A stretch of 64,000 nt of DNA from Batkoa obscura (taxonomy: Eukaryota > Entomophthoromycota > Entomophthoromycetes > Entomophthorales > Batkoaceae), in NCBI GenBank assembly GCA_030770535.1, contig JASVEC010000023.1:62001-126000 (forward strand), written 5' to 3'. Positions 23,312-35,165 of the stretch are shown here, one piece after another. The number at the start of each line of letters is the position of its first letter. Within the stretch, counting starts at the first letter, position 1. The notes beneath the pieces are model-generated. The model had not been told where the DNA came from and searched no databases. It saw only the letters and a program-made list of their open reading frames with translations. The translations under genes were made by a program, and so were the position numbers.

Positions 23312-23547
23312 GATATTTGATTGTTTAAATTAAAAAAAGGTTTCTAAAATAACGTGACTGCTTATTTTTTTAACTGAATTTGGGGAGAATTTGAGCTTTT
23401 GCAATTTTACTTTGATGGTATAGTTTTGCAATTGAGTAAGCTTTTTTTGGTTTAACATTGTAAAAATAAAATAAACAGTGTAAAATAATATAAATAATAT
23501 AAATACTCATTTATTTAACTTGAATATTTTATCAAAAGCATTGGAAT

Positions 23548-24344
23548 CTATCCATCAAACCTTCTACCACTTGAATAAAAGCCCAAAATTTGATCCAAAC
23601 TTTTAATTGAAGATTTGTATTCCATTCTTTTACTTTTTTTACTATTCGGACTATTAGCTTCGCTATTTGCTTCCTTTTTATCTATTTCTTTATTCACTGC
23701 TTTGTTACTATCCTCTTCTTCTTCCACATTAGAAATTTGTTTTTCAAACTCATGCTTCGACAACATTTGTTTAAACTTTCTTTTAGCCGCAAAACTAATC
23801 TTATCTTGACGTTCAAGTTTTTTCTATTATAGTATTTATTAGTTCTGTAATTTTATTTAACCGAAAAAGCAAATCCAAACATAAAAATTCAACTACTTAC
23901 CTTCCATCTTCCCACCAATTTTTCCAACTGATAAACATCGATATCAGTTAATAGATCCTCTTGCTGTTCCCCACAGTTATCTGGTAGCCATTTACTTACT
24001 AGCTCTTTTTCATCCTTTTCAACTTGAGGTAAATCCCTTGTACGTAATAAAATACCCAAAATATTAGCGTCTTGTTCCGTTTGTATACCATCATTGGGAT
24101 AAACCATAATCAAAGGGTTATTTTTGTTTTTATGTAACTCTTCGTTGAGGGAAACAAACTTTCCAACTAACAAATTTAATTTAGTCATTAATTCATCATA
24201 ATTTAAGTTTAATGGGTTGTTTGTTTGTAATTCTATTATATGATAGAGTTCGAGAAAATCTTGCTGTAATTGATATGTCTTGGAGAGCAATACATCTAAA
24301 TCATTGGCGTTTAATGGTTGCTTCAAAAGACTGTTGTTGCTCAT
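23548..24344 (-). CDS. MED8: Mediator subunit Med8-like
   Basis: Two exons: 24344-23901 and 23823-23548, joined in phase 0 across a 77-base intron. The protein (~240 residues) has an N-terminal helical part (LDVLLSKTYQLQQDFLELYHII, then NPLNLNYDELMTKLNLLVGK). After it comes MVYPNDGIQTEQD and ILLRTRDLPQVEKDEKELVSKW. This order, NPL, YP, LLRT/K..P.VE..., is the Med8 signature. Med8 belongs to the Mediator head, contacting Med18/20. The C-terminal exon is charged and low-complexity. The gene is divergent from the Dam1-like gene with only 92 bases between start codons, so they may share a promoter. Confidence 0.65.
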
Positions 24345-24436
24345 TCTTTTGGGATTTTTGACAAAAGTTTGGAAAAGGTTGAAAAAAATAAAAGTTGAAA
24401 ATTGGAATTTTGTTTTTTAAAATCAAAAAATCAAAA

Positions 24437-26009
24437 ATGGAAAGTAAAGGATTGGAAGATAAACAAAGGGATAGTGAAGGAGAGTTAATAAATGAACAAG
24501 AAAGTAGTTATGATAAAGAAGAGCTAAGGGATGATGATGATGACTTAAGCGAGAGTTTAAAAAGCAAAAAAAGTAGACGATTAACATTAACATTTAATCG
24601 ACCAAAAGGGCGTTTACCAAATGGTTTAGTAAATCAAAGTTTCACTACCAATGTAACCAATTTCGCGTTCGAGGATAAGCATTTGATTTTCAATATACTT
24701 GATACAAAAAATGAAGAGCTATCCGAGGAAACCTTAAAAATGAAAGAAAGATTGGATAACGTCACTTTATTAAATCAGCAAATTATTAAATTTAATACAC
24801 ATTTCTCTTCATTCCTTCAAAGCTTACAGTTTAATAGTTATTGTAACGATTATTATGAGGTAAATAACAGGGTTATTATTGTGAATTTATTAGTTAATAT
24901 TTTTTACATTAGAAACCTAATGAAGCTACATTTCGTAAATACATATTTAATTTAATTTTAATGGTCTTTATTCAATTATCTAGGTTTCCAAAGTATAAGA
25001 CAGAATACCGAGACCAGTGAAGTAGATGCAGAAGCCACCTCACCTAATTTGGAACAAGTGGATATTGAGCCAGAGGGTATAATAAAGCTACCAACAGTGG
25101 AAGAAAAAGAAAAGGAAAGATTAATTCAAAAAGAAAGAGAAAAAGAAAAAGAAAAAGAAAAAGAAAAAGAAAGAGAAGCCCAAGAAAAAGAAAAAGAAAA
25201 AGAAAAAGAAAAAGAAAAAGAAAAAGAAAAAGAAAAAGAAAAAGAAAAAGAAAAAGAAGCTGCTATTAAAGAACGACGACAATCTATTAAAACTCCAATC
25301 CTTAAAAACAGTAGCAGAAAAAGTATAAGAACTTCAATTAATTCTAAGAAAGCATCACCATTGCCATTGAATTCAACAACATCTCCAAATGTTGCTGATA
25401 GAAGAAAAACAGTAAAGAATGTTAAAATGGATACTTTATCACCACATAAAAGTATTAAGAAAAGGAAGTTACCAACCAAACCATTGACATATGCAATGAG
25501 AAAGGTAAGCTATTAGTGCGGGTTATTGTTTACTATGGAGATGAAGCTAACTGGGCTTACTTTAGAAAAGGTCTAAATTGGATTTTGAAAAGATACTATC
25601 CTCACTACCTATTGAATATAGGGAAGCGGTAGGATTTAATTTTTTTATTCATTTATTTTTTTTTATCTTTTTTTTAGCCCATTAATCAACATATTAGTGA
25701 AATATTGATGTATTTAGAAACAAATGACGAAGGAGCGTAAGTTAATTAAATTATACTTTTATCATTATAGTGCTTAATAGTATATTTATATATAGCACCA
25801 AAAAACAATTAGCAACTCATTTTAAATACCCAGAAGTTAAAGTACATGCTTATCTAAATACCTTAATGCTTAAAGGTTATATTAGTAAAGTAGTTGGTTC
25901 AGATAAGGTAATGATTTTTTCTGAAAAATCACATTTTTTTAAGGTTGACTTTTTATTATAGAATATTCGTTTCTTTTTAGATGCTGTTCATCTGGTTAAG
26001 ATTAAGTAA
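24437..26009 (+). CDS. Dam1-like (DASH complex) protein with Lys/Glu repeat and winged-helix-like C-terminus
   Basis: Exons 24437-24859, 24913-24934 (22 bases), 24984-25504, then three short exons near 25571-25629, 25679-25738 and 25797 onward. An N-terminal acidic tail precedes LDNVTLLNQQIIKFNTHFSS, then FLQSLQFNSYCNDYYEKP. This parallels the Dam1 block 'F-N-x2-F-x2-F-L-x-G-L-x2-N-x2-C-x-D-x3-P' of the microtubule ring at kinetochores. A (KE)n repeat of about 40 residues follows, then a Ser/Arg-rich stretch with phosphosite-like motifs. The end, QHISEILMYLETNDEGATKK...VKVHAYLNTLMLKGYI, looks like a winged helix. That is not a known part of Dam1. The C-terminus is uncertain: read-through stops at 25961, splicing gives 26009. 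Confidence 0.42.
25138..25258 (+). repeat. GAAAAA hexanucleotide repeat inside a coding exon
   Basis: Almost pure tandem GAAAAA units, interrupted once near 25172-25183. They encode alternating Lys and Glu in the Dam1-like protein. The purity of the second half (from 25184) suggests recent length change by slippage, so allele length is likely to vary. Confidence 0.9.
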
Positions 26010-26641
26010 GAACGATTATTTTTTAGTTTGATTTAGGTTTTGATATTGATTAACTATTATTAGGGCTTTAACTTCCATTTAAATTAAAAGAAGATGCTAT
26101 TGAATTTTGTTTATTACTGTTGCTTAATTACTAGAACATTGCTAATTAAAGTTCCTAATCAAATTCAATCCCTTGTTGGAAAAAAAGTAACTGTTTTTTA
26201 TAATAAAGATAGGTTGGTTTAAACCCAAAGTTCAAACTTTTGAGTTTAATTTTCTATAAAGGTTTTAAAATTGCATACAGTATACAGCTATAATAACTCT
26301 ATTGTGACCTATTTAATTGTTTACTTAAGAACAAAGTTTGTTAAAATTGCTTTAAAATCTAAAAATCAAGCTTTAAGAAACCAAACAAACAAACAACTAG
26401 GCATAAAAATCATCGCAAATTATATTGTAATAGATTCACAGGATTTTATAAAATTTAACACTTGAGGGCTATTGCTATTTCAAGAGCTTAAAAAAATGCC
26501 TACTAAAGTTCAACCTTGACTGTAAGTAAAGATAACAACACTTCAATAAAACTCAATCTGTTCTTATGAAAGCTTATTCAAAGTACAAGAAAATGTAGTA
26601 CTTTGTTTAAAAATAATGATAAATTTTTTTATCTAAACATA

Positions 26642-26742
26642 TGGGGATGTATTTTTGTATTTAAGAATCTTACTAACAAAATTTCCACTTAAATAGCACT
26701 TAAAAAATGGAAAAAATAATGAAGTCAAAAAAGACACTCCCA
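26642..26742 (+). mobile_element. MITE copy 7
   Basis: 101 bp, flanked by TA (26640-26641 and 26743-26744). It starts TGGGGATGTATTTTTGTA and ends AAGACACTCCCA, with the typical internal block and the ATAATGAAGTC stretch near the right end. Confidence 0.8.
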
Positions 26743-27281
26743 TATACTATTCAATGCAGCTATTAAGAAAAGGCGCTTTATTATTAAAGTGAATAAAATT
26801 TTAATTCAAATCTCTAACAGTATCAAAAACACTTATTAAGATAAAGATATGTGATTTTAATTTCATTTATTTAAAATTACTTTTTTATTTAACTAATATG
26901 AATGTGGTACTTTATTTAAACTTCCGATCTTTTTAATGTTAAGTATATAGCCGATATTGCAATAAGCTGTTAAAGAATGACTTAAAAATAAATGTAAATT
27001 TATAAAACAAACTTTTAAATTTGAATAAAACAATAAAAAATGGCATAAGATTTTTTAATTTAAATAAATTAAAAAGTTTATTAAAAAATTTACTAAAAAA
27101 AATTATCAAAAGTTTTTAACAGTTTTGTTATTTTTTTAGTAATATAAAATAATATATTAATTATAAAAATTACAAATTAATCTATTTAATAATTAATAAA
27201 ATAACACAACTTTTAATACCTAAAACCTGCTTATTTTACATTAGTTATAAAAAGCTATAAATTAAAAGCTAAAAATATGTA

Positions 27282-27377
27282 TGGGGATATTTTTTTACGT
27301 TCAAGATTTTACTAATTTTTCCGCTCAAATAAGTGTTAAAAGGTGGAAAAAGTAATGAAGCCAAAAAAACACTCCCA
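27282..27377 (+). mobile_element. MITE copy 8
   Basis: 96 bp with TA on both sides. It starts TGGGGATATTTTTTTACG and ends AAAACACTCCCA. It is separated by about 45 bases from copy 9, which has the opposite orientation. Confidence 0.78.
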
Positions 27378-27422
27378 TATATTATTATCTAAAACCTAAT
27401 TATATAAATATATGAGAATATT

Positions 27423-27510
27423 TTTTTGATTTCATCACTTTTTCCATTTTTCAAGTGGTTTGAGTAGAATGATTGTTAGTAAAACTCTTAAACAAAAAAA
27501 TACATCCCCA
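27423..27510 (-). mobile_element. MITE copy 9
   Basis: 88 bp with TA on both sides. It starts TGAGAATATTTTTTTGATTT and ends ATACATCCCCA, in reverse orientation to copy 8. It is slightly shorter than the family norm and sits within the likely promoter of the cap methyltransferase gene. Confidence 0.75.
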
Positions 27511-27626
27511 TATACTTGCTTTAAATTTGAAAATTAAGAAATTTTCATATTTGTAACCAATTCACATAAATCTAACAAACTTGAATTTTCAATCTTGTCT
27601 TTCTTTTTTAATCCAAGTCCGCAACA

Positions 27627-28963
27627 ATGAATCATCAGAATAATGAAGAATTAGAAACAGATAAAAGTGGAAAAATAGAAACCATAGCTAATGAAGTAGC
27701 TCAACATTATAACTCACGTCCTGATTTAGGTTTACAAAAACGTAAAGAGTCAGTGATATTAAATTTACGTAGTTATAACAACTGGGTCAAGTCGATATTG
27801 ATCAATAAATACGTCCAAAAAAATAGTGTTGTATTAGATATTGGGTGCGGGAAAGGTGGCGACTTATTAAAATTTGGTAAAAAAGGAATCAAAAATTATA
27901 TTGGAGCAGGTAAGCTTTAATACCTTTTTTAAAATTTTGTATTGAAAATGAAAGATTAATGAGATGATCAACTTTAGATATTGCTTCAGTATCAATTGAA
28001 CAAGCTCGAGAACGATATAATAGTATGAGATATAAAGATTTTCCAGCTCAGTTTTTTGTACATGATTGTTATGGAGTAAGGCTTTATCATCTCTTTTTTC
28101 TATCTGAAAATGAAACTAATATGATTAATATTTATACAGAAACTACTAAAACCTATCTTACCTTCAAACTTTTCAGCAGATGCTATTAGTATGCAATTTT
28201 GTATGCATTATGCTTTTGAAACGGAAGAAAAAGTGAGAATGATGTTGACAAATGTTTCTCAAAATTTAAATAAAGGTGGCCATTTTTTTGCTACAATACC
28301 AAACTCAAATTGGATTGTGTAAGTTTATTTTTATATTAATATTATTATTGTATGTATTATTTTAAATTGAGTTAAGATTGGAGAATAGATTTTAAATTAA
28401 AATGGATTAAAATTAATTTTATTTTTAATAGAAAAAAGATAAAAAACAGTAATAATTTAGAATTTGGTAATAAAGTTTATAAAATAAGATTTGAAACCAA
28501 GGATTTATTTACAATCTATGGACACAAATACTATTTTGAATTACAAGATGCAATTGAAGATTGCCCAGAATATTTGGTTCATTTCCCAACATTTGAAAAG
28601 TAAGTTAGTTATTCAGATCTCTCATATTCATCCACGTAGATTAAAGGAAATCGGACTTGAAATTTAAATCAAAATAACATCTTATTATTAATTTCTATTT
28701 TTTTAGATTAGCTAGGGAATATGGTTTAAAGTTAATATTTAAAATGGATTTTCATAATATTTATAAAAATTTCTCTAATGTTAATTATTATAATGAATTA
28801 TTATATCGTATGAATGTCATATCGGAAGATACTACTTCTATTGCTTATGATTTTGATAGCAATCAATGGGAAGCTTGTGGTAAATAGCTTTGGTTTTGAT
28901 TATGTTTTATTTTAATAATTATCTTTAGGTATTTATCTTGCAGTTGCATTTGAGAGAGTTTAA
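27627..28963 (+). CDS. ABD1: mRNA cap guanine-N7 methyltransferase
   Basis: Methylates the guanine of the mRNA cap in the nucleus, with S-adenosylmethionine as donor. Six exons: 27627-27909, 27978-28075, 28140-28318, 28432-28599, 28707-28879 and 28929-28963, totalling 936 bases and 311 residues. Family blocks in order are RSYNNWVKSILI, the AdoMet motif LDIGCGKGGDLLKF, ADIASVSIEQARERY, SMQFCMHYAFETEEKVRMM, GGHFFATIPNSNWI and YFELQDAIEDCPEYLVHFPT. It is shorter than yeast Abd1 (436 aa) because it lacks the long basic N-terminal tail. All phases join cleanly. Confidence 0.95.
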
Positions 28964-29271
28964 AAGGAATACGAGATATAGATGAGAATGTGTTAAATAA
29001 TACTGAAAGTGTGTGTCTTAAAAGAAATGAATGCCCTGTAATTGGTCATTGATCTGACAATAAATAAATAGTTACTATTTTCTGTTTAAACATTGTCTTA
29101 ATTTTTTTATCTAATGAATTACTAAATTTAGTAATTTTCATAATTCTATTTCATGGATTAATTTTAGTTATTGTATTTTTAATTTATTGATTGTTCTTTG
29201 AAGAAAGTTGAATTTATAAAAATTCAATTTGAAATTTAAAATATTTCATAGTTTTTTTAAATATTTTAAAA

Positions 29272-30689
29272 ATGAATAGTAAACAATTAATAAATGATTT
29301 AAATAATTCCACTGAATCATAGAACCTTTTAGATCAAAATTCTGATAGCCCTGAAATAGAACATATTGGTATGACACCATATCGAGATAATGACGTACAG
29401 AGAGAGGAAACAATTGAACCTAATCGAAATTCAACATCCACCATCTCTTCTGATGAGGACATTGAAGACTCAACTTTAGGCTATAAAAATCAATTTACAG
29501 GTGAATATATACCCAATTATTTAGTAACTACGAATAAAGAATTAGCTGGTTTTTATGCTATTGGAATATCCGTAAGTATTGTTTTATCTTTTATCTTATT
29601 TCCCAACAAAGAAAAAAAAAAGAAATAATATAACACTTGAATTCTTTAACAATCTTTAACTCCGTTTTAATTTCTATAGAATAATCCTTATTTAATGATT
29701 GGACTGTCCTTAGCTATTCCCATATTATTAGAAACGTATGCAGCAAAAGCAGGTCTTAATATAGATGGTAAAACAGCTTGTGATACTAGTAAAATTGGAT
29801 ATCAATGTATTTTACCAATTGCTGGATTTTATATTACATCTTCAGCCTTTTCTTTGTTTACAATGGCCTTATCTGTCTTATTACAAGCCATATTTTTCAT
29901 TGCACTTTCTTCATTGGCAGATTATGGAAGTAAGTTTGTTATTATTATTATTTTATAAACTAATTTCATAAATTAATTTTATTAGATTATCGTAAATCTC
30001 TTTTATTACTTTCTAGTTTTATTGGTAGTATTTCAATGATATTACTCTCTTTTATTACTAGCTTTAAATTATATTGGCTATTAGCTGTATTATCTATTAT
30101 ATGTAATGTAAGTTATGGGGTATCAACTGTGTTTTTTTATGCTTATATAACTACGTTAACAAGATTTCATCCAAAAACAGTAGCTGCATTAGCTATTGGA
30201 GATCAAAATCATTATTTAAAAGTCAAAGATGAAGTAGCAAATAGTATTTCTAGTAAAGTTAGTATTTATGGATTTGTATCTTCTTTTATTACTATGTTAT
30301 TATGTGGTATGCTAGTAGTTGTTTATTATAATGAAAAGAAAGCAGAAACACAAATTTATTTGTTAAAAATAATTTGTTTAATTTGTGGGATCTTATGGTT
30401 AATAGGAATATTATTTCAATTAATCTTACTAAAAAAAAGAGAAGGTGGAAAGATACCTAAAGATCAAAATATTATATTATTTTCTTTTAGTGAATTAGTT
30501 AATACAATGAAACAAGTTAAAAAATTACCTAATACTTTTTTTTATCTTTTATCTTGGATGTTATTATCAGATGCTACTTCTTCTATTGGTATGGTTGGTA
30601 TTTTATTTTCTAAAGTAGAATTAGGTATGAATATTAAACAATTAATGTTTATTATTATATTAGTTTCATTATGTGGAATTATTGGTAAG

Positions 30690-30743
<54 letters not shown>

Positions 30744-31574
30744 AATATTATAATATATTAATATATTAATCTATTTAATATTAAATTAGGTATTTATTTA
30801 TGGCTATTTATACAAAGAATATTTGAATTAAGAACAAAAACAATGTTAATAATAATTACTAGTTTATATATATTATTGCCACTATATGGTATTATAGGAA
30901 TATTCACAGATAAATTTGGATTACATTATCAAAATGAAGCCATAATATTTTCCTCTTTTTATGGGTTCTTATCTGGAGCCTTAAATTCATACTCAAGAGT
31001 TCAATATTCAGAGTTAATCCCATTAAATCGAGAAAATCAATTTTTCGGATTATATGAAATAACAGATAACGGATCTTCTTGGATTGGTCCATTTATTATT
31101 GGCATTATTTCATCTCAAACTAATAATTTAAGATTTGGTTTTCTATTTATATTACCAATGTTATTATTATCGATTACTTTATTGTTATTTGTTAATATCA
31201 ATAAGGGGATTGATGATGTCTTGTATTTTTCAAATCAAGATAGTTATCTTCAATTAAATGATAATGATTATATATTAAATAATAACAATAATATGAATCA
31301 TATGAATAACAATGAAGAGGATATAAATAATAATAATACGAATTATACAAATAATAATCAAAATTCATATTCTTTATGGGATCAAGAAGATAATGATCCC
31401 GATTTTTATGAACCTAATAATTTTAATTTATCAATTTATAAACACCCAAATAATAATGATAATAATAATGATAATTCAAATAAATTAGACAATAATGATA
31501 GTATTATAAATAATCCGAGTGAATTAGAACACAATACAATAATCGATCCTTGGAAAAATAATCAATTAAAATAA
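29272..31574 (+). CDS. ATG22: Atg22-like vacuolar permease (autophagy-related, MFS fold)
   Basis: Yeast Atg22 exports amino acids from the vacuole after autophagic breakdown. Five exons: 29272-29278, 29333-29571, 29680-29929, 29986-30684 and 30790-31574. They sum to 1980 bases and 659 residues. The first coding exon has only 7 bases; without its intron the frame would meet a stop at once. Family blocks include AGFYAIGISNNPYLMIGLSL, PILLETYA, a Cys-containing loop, SVLLQAIFFIALSSLADYG and YWLLAVLSII. There are about ten or more membrane segments. The C-terminal ~110 residues form an Asn/Asp-rich hydrophilic tail not typical of the family. Intron 4 holds an (ATT)n tract. Confidence 0.88.
30691..30740 (+). 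repeat. (ATT)n microsatellite in intron 4 of ATG22
   Basis: About 16 near-perfect ATT units just downstream of the donor site. It lengthens this intron to 105 bases, about twice the local norm. Length is likely variable. Confidence 0.9.
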
Positions 31575-31598
31575 AAATAAAAAGTATTCAATTTTATA

Positions 31599-31635
31599 AT
31601 AATAATAATAGTAATAATAATACTATTATTATTAT
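31599..31635. terminator. AT-only hairpin between convergent gene ends
   Basis: The arms 31599-31612 (ATAATAATAATAGT) and 31622-31635 are perfect 14-bp inverted copies around a 9-base loop. It lies between the stop of ATG22 (31574) and that of the formyltransferase gene (31669). It may help 3'-end formation for both convergent genes, but it may also simply be a trinucleotide repeat that folds back. Confidence 0.35.
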
Positions 31636-31668
31636 ATTCTTTTATTAATATTTTATTATATTCTGTTT

Positions 31669-33317
31669 TTAAATAAACCTTTCCATATTTTGATTATTTA
31701 ATTTATAACCATTACTAAAATTAATAATATCCATTTTATTTTTATTAATTAATTTAATATTATTAACTAATAAATAATGTTTAGGTAAACATTTTATATA
31801 TAATAAATTCTTTTTCTTATCAATTTTAAAACTACCTATTATTTCTTCTGTATAATTGTTATTCATATTATTGTTCTCTTCTATTTTTTCTATTGGCTGT
31901 TTTTCATTGATATATAGTTGAATTGTTTGTCCTCGAAAGGTAGTATGTAACGGAAACTAATGAAGAATAAAAAAGTTAATATTTTGGATTTATGTTATCA
32001 TGCTAACAATTTACTCTCCAACCTAATGTTCTTTCTTTAAGTAATATATCTTCAATTGTATTCAATTCCCAATTAATCTTCATAATTTCTTTATCTACTT
32101 TATTAGCTTTGCTGACCTTAGTTTCATCTTGTGAATATTTTGATTCCTAGATGATAAAATAAAACAAAATAAAATAATAAAAAAAGCAATAATATATAAA
32201 ATAATAACTTACTTGTAATGAATACCAATTTTTTAAAGTATTGATTATTAATTCTCCACCCCGAATACTCATCTTTTTTTCTAATTCTTGGTATTTTATA
32301 TCTTTAGGAATTCTCTATTAATAATAAGCAATTACTTCATTATTATTGTTATCATTATGCCATAAATATTACTATTTCTTCTTGTAAAAGTATTTTCCCT
32401 GCATCAAATTTTAAATGAGATAATTCTTGTACAGAGAGTCCACCAATTTCATCTTGATTTAACATAGTATGTATCAAAGGAGCAGAACCACGATATCTAA
32501 AATAGAAAAAAATTAGAAAACTCATTAATATCTATATCAAATTGTGTATTTCCTTTCAATTAAATAAAAAAAACTTAATATCATTTATGACAAATAATTT
32601 CTCTTATAAATCATTTTACATCTATTTTTAACTTACTTTGGTAACAGTGAAGGGTGTAAATTGATACCACCAAAATTGAATTGATTTAATAAACTAGTAG
32701 GTAAAAAATAACCAAAAGAAACTACAATGGCTAAATTATTTTTTTTTAAATCTAAATCTGGTTGCCATAATCCAATTTTTTTTGGTGGGGGATGAGATAC
32801 AAATAAATCTTGTTCTAAAGAATATTGTTTCAATGGAGCTAAAAAAGAGAATGAAAAATTGATTTTATGAGTTTAAATAGAATTATAAATAGTTGAGTTT
32901 TAGAATTAACTTACTTGGTTTTAATATTTTATAACCACGTCCTGATTTACCATCGGGTGGAGTGACTACTTGAATTGAATTGATATATAAATCACTGGAA
33001 GAATCAACTATTTGTAACGAAGATATTATTATAAATATAAAGAGTAAAAATAAATAGAACAACTTACTCTTATTTTGTATTTGTTTTTGATGAAGTAAAG
33101 CTTTAATACTTTCGATACTAAAGTTATCGGTTCCAAAGAAAGTAATGTTTACTGGGGTTGGCTAAAGAATACAAGATCTTAATTGAAAATTAATTGATAA
33201 CAGTAAATACTTTTTACTTACAATATTATTTTTTATTGAGGTAGAATAATAATTGCTATAAAATCTTAATTTAGCTGGAAATAGAATAGTTAATCGAGGA
33301 TGTTTTAATGATAACAT
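31669..33317 (-). CDS. FMT1: Methionyl-tRNA formyltransferase, mitochondrial
   Basis: Formylates Met-tRNA for mitochondrial initiation, using 10-formyl-tetrahydrofolate. It is read on the minus strand in about eight exons; the first four are 33317-33222, 33161-33068, 33007-32915 and 32838-32637. The N-terminus MLSLKHPRLTILFPAKLRFY is a plausible mitochondrial presequence. Family blocks are VNITFFGTDNFS, VVTPPDGKSGRGYK, PLKQYSLEQD, VVSFGYFLP, GGINLHPSLLPKYRGSAP (the HxSLLP catalytic motif) and DAGKILLQEEIRIP. The C-terminal domain is short and Lys/Asn-rich. The gene is divergent from the CTU2-like gene, about 106 bases apart. Confidence 0.9.
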
Positions 33318-33423
33318 AATAGAATTTTAAAATAAAATTCAAAATTTTAAGTTTTTAAAGCTTTATACTTTTATCTTTTTTTCTGATTTTTAAAAAAAAT
33401 TCAATTTGATTAAATAAATAAAC

Positions 33424-35006
33424 ATGTGTGATGTTAATCAAGAAGATTTAATGGTACCTAAGGGTAAACTTAAAGAATGATAGAATACAATGATGAAATA
33501 AACTTATTACCCTTAACCTTATAGAATTCGTCAAACCAAAGGATCAAAATTGCATCAAATGTAAAACGGAAAAAAGTTCTTTAATTGTAAGAAATATACG
33601 TTATTGTAAGTAAGTACACATATAAACTTTAATATAGACAATGGTTTAATACTAACTATTAATTCTTAACTAGATCTTGTTTCTTATATAATTTTGAAGG
33701 TAAATTCCGAAGTATATTAAATCGAACCCGTTCCATCAATGATAAAAATTGTCAAAATATGTTATTAGCTTTTTCAGGAGGTATATCTTCAAGGTAAATT
33801 AAACTTTAATTATTGTAATAAAATTAAAATTGTTGGTTTATCTAGAGCTATGTTACAATTAGTTAAAAATTTTACTACTCCACATAATAAATATGGTAAT
33901 ATTTTAGTTTGTCATATTGATGAATCCATAGTCTTAGATAATTGTGTAAGTCTTTTATCTCTTCCACTGTCCACTAAAAATTCATTGATACTAACCAAAT
34001 CAAATTACTAGAATAATAATGTCAATGAACTTGAATCCATTGTTCAAGGGTATAATTTTGAATATAAAAAAATTAATTTAGAATCCATTTACCAACAAGA
34101 TGAGAATGAGAATAAGAGAAGATTACTTGAACTACTTAACAGTTTAAGTAATTTAACTGAAAAAGAAGATTTAATTCAAAATTTGAAACATACTTTATTA
34201 GTGCAAATAGCAAAAGAATCAAAGTAATACATAGTTATATATATTAATAATAATCAAACATTAATATTACTTAATATTAATTTAGTTCTTCTATGTTGTT
34301 ATTGGGTGACTCTTCTACAACAATTGCTATTAAAACTATTGCATTAACATCTAAAGGTCGTGGTTTTTCATTACCATTTGAAATAGCAACGGAATCCAAT
34401 TGTTATCAAGGTAAGTTCATTATGATCTCTTTTATCTACTTTTCTCACTAACTCATCTCTGTCTTCTTAGGGGTTACTTTAATTCGTCCAATGAGAGATA
34501 GCATTAACAAAGAAATAGCTATGTTTAATTATTTCAATCAATTAAGTACTCCTTGGTTATCAACAATTTATACTAAAAAACCTGGACGATCCAGTATTTT
34601 TCGATTAACGGAAGAATTTATTATTAATTTAGATAATGGATTTCCATCCACAGTATCGACTATTGTTAGAACAGCTAATAAATTGACACCTAGTAGTAAA
34701 GTAGATGCGAAAAAATGGTGTTTATTGTGTTTAAAGTAAGTTTTATTTGCTCCATTAGTTTAATAAAGTGCATGTTTATTTTGGCTTTTGTTTAGTCCAG
34801 CGGAAAAGGATATTGTTCAATGGAAAAATAAAGTAATGTTGAAAAAGTTGGACCAAATCGGAGACCAAAAGGAAGAGATAATGGATGAAGATGGTATTAA
34901 TCAATATTTTTGTTATGGCTGTACTACTATTTGTGAGAAATTTGAACAAGAAAAATTACCTAATTATGTTATAGAAGGGATGGAGAGATTGAAACAAAAC
35001 AACTGA
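33424..35006 (+). CDS. NCS2: Cytoplasmic tRNA 2-thiolation protein 2 (CTU2/NCS2)
   Basis: Partner of CTU1/NCS6 in the 2-thiolation of wobble U34 of tRNA-Lys, -Glu and -Gln. At least seven exons run from the ATG at 33424 to the stop at 35004-35006. The N-terminus has a zinc-binding CIKCKTEKSS motif, then RYCKSCF. The degenerate PP-loop LLAFSGGISSRAML is followed by SSMLLLGDSSTTIAIKTIAL, TSKGRGFSLPFE and RPMRDSINKEIAMFN. Two more Cys pairs near the end (WCLLC...FCYGC) complete the usual Cys set. The PP-loop ends in SGGISSR, as expected for CTU2 rather than the catalytic CTU1. Length (~410 residues) is near yeast Ncs2 (493). Confidence 0.88.
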
Positions 35007-35165
35007 GATTGGGGATAGGTTTTATAGAAGAATAAAAGAAAGAAGAGATGATTTTTTTATAGATAGAATGTAAGTGAAGGGTTTTTTTATTATTATTGAA
35101 ATAAAAAAAATATAAAGATATTAATTTCATTTTTATTCTTGTTTTTTTAAATAATATGTTGAATT

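Larger units (their letters stand above)
26010..27626. other. Intergenic MITE cluster
   Basis: 1.6 kb, very AT-rich. It holds three MITE copies (26642, 27282, 27423), the last ending 116 bases before the cap methyltransferase start codon. A 64-codon plus-strand frame at 26271-26465 has no recognisable domain and is not called. Confidence 0.6.

Noticed and set aside
25126-25479. Long minus-strand open frame rich in Ser/Phe
   Set aside because: It is the antisense shadow of the Lys/Glu repeat exon; GAAAAA repeats read backwards stay open as Phe-Ser.
26271-26465. 64-codon plus-strand frame in the MITE cluster
   Set aside because: No recognisable motif or splice partner; probably chance.
29272-29335. 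In-frame TAG near the start of ATG22 as sign of stop-codon reassignment
   Set aside because: A normal GT...AG intron of 54 bases removes it, and TAG and TAA end other genes here as usual.
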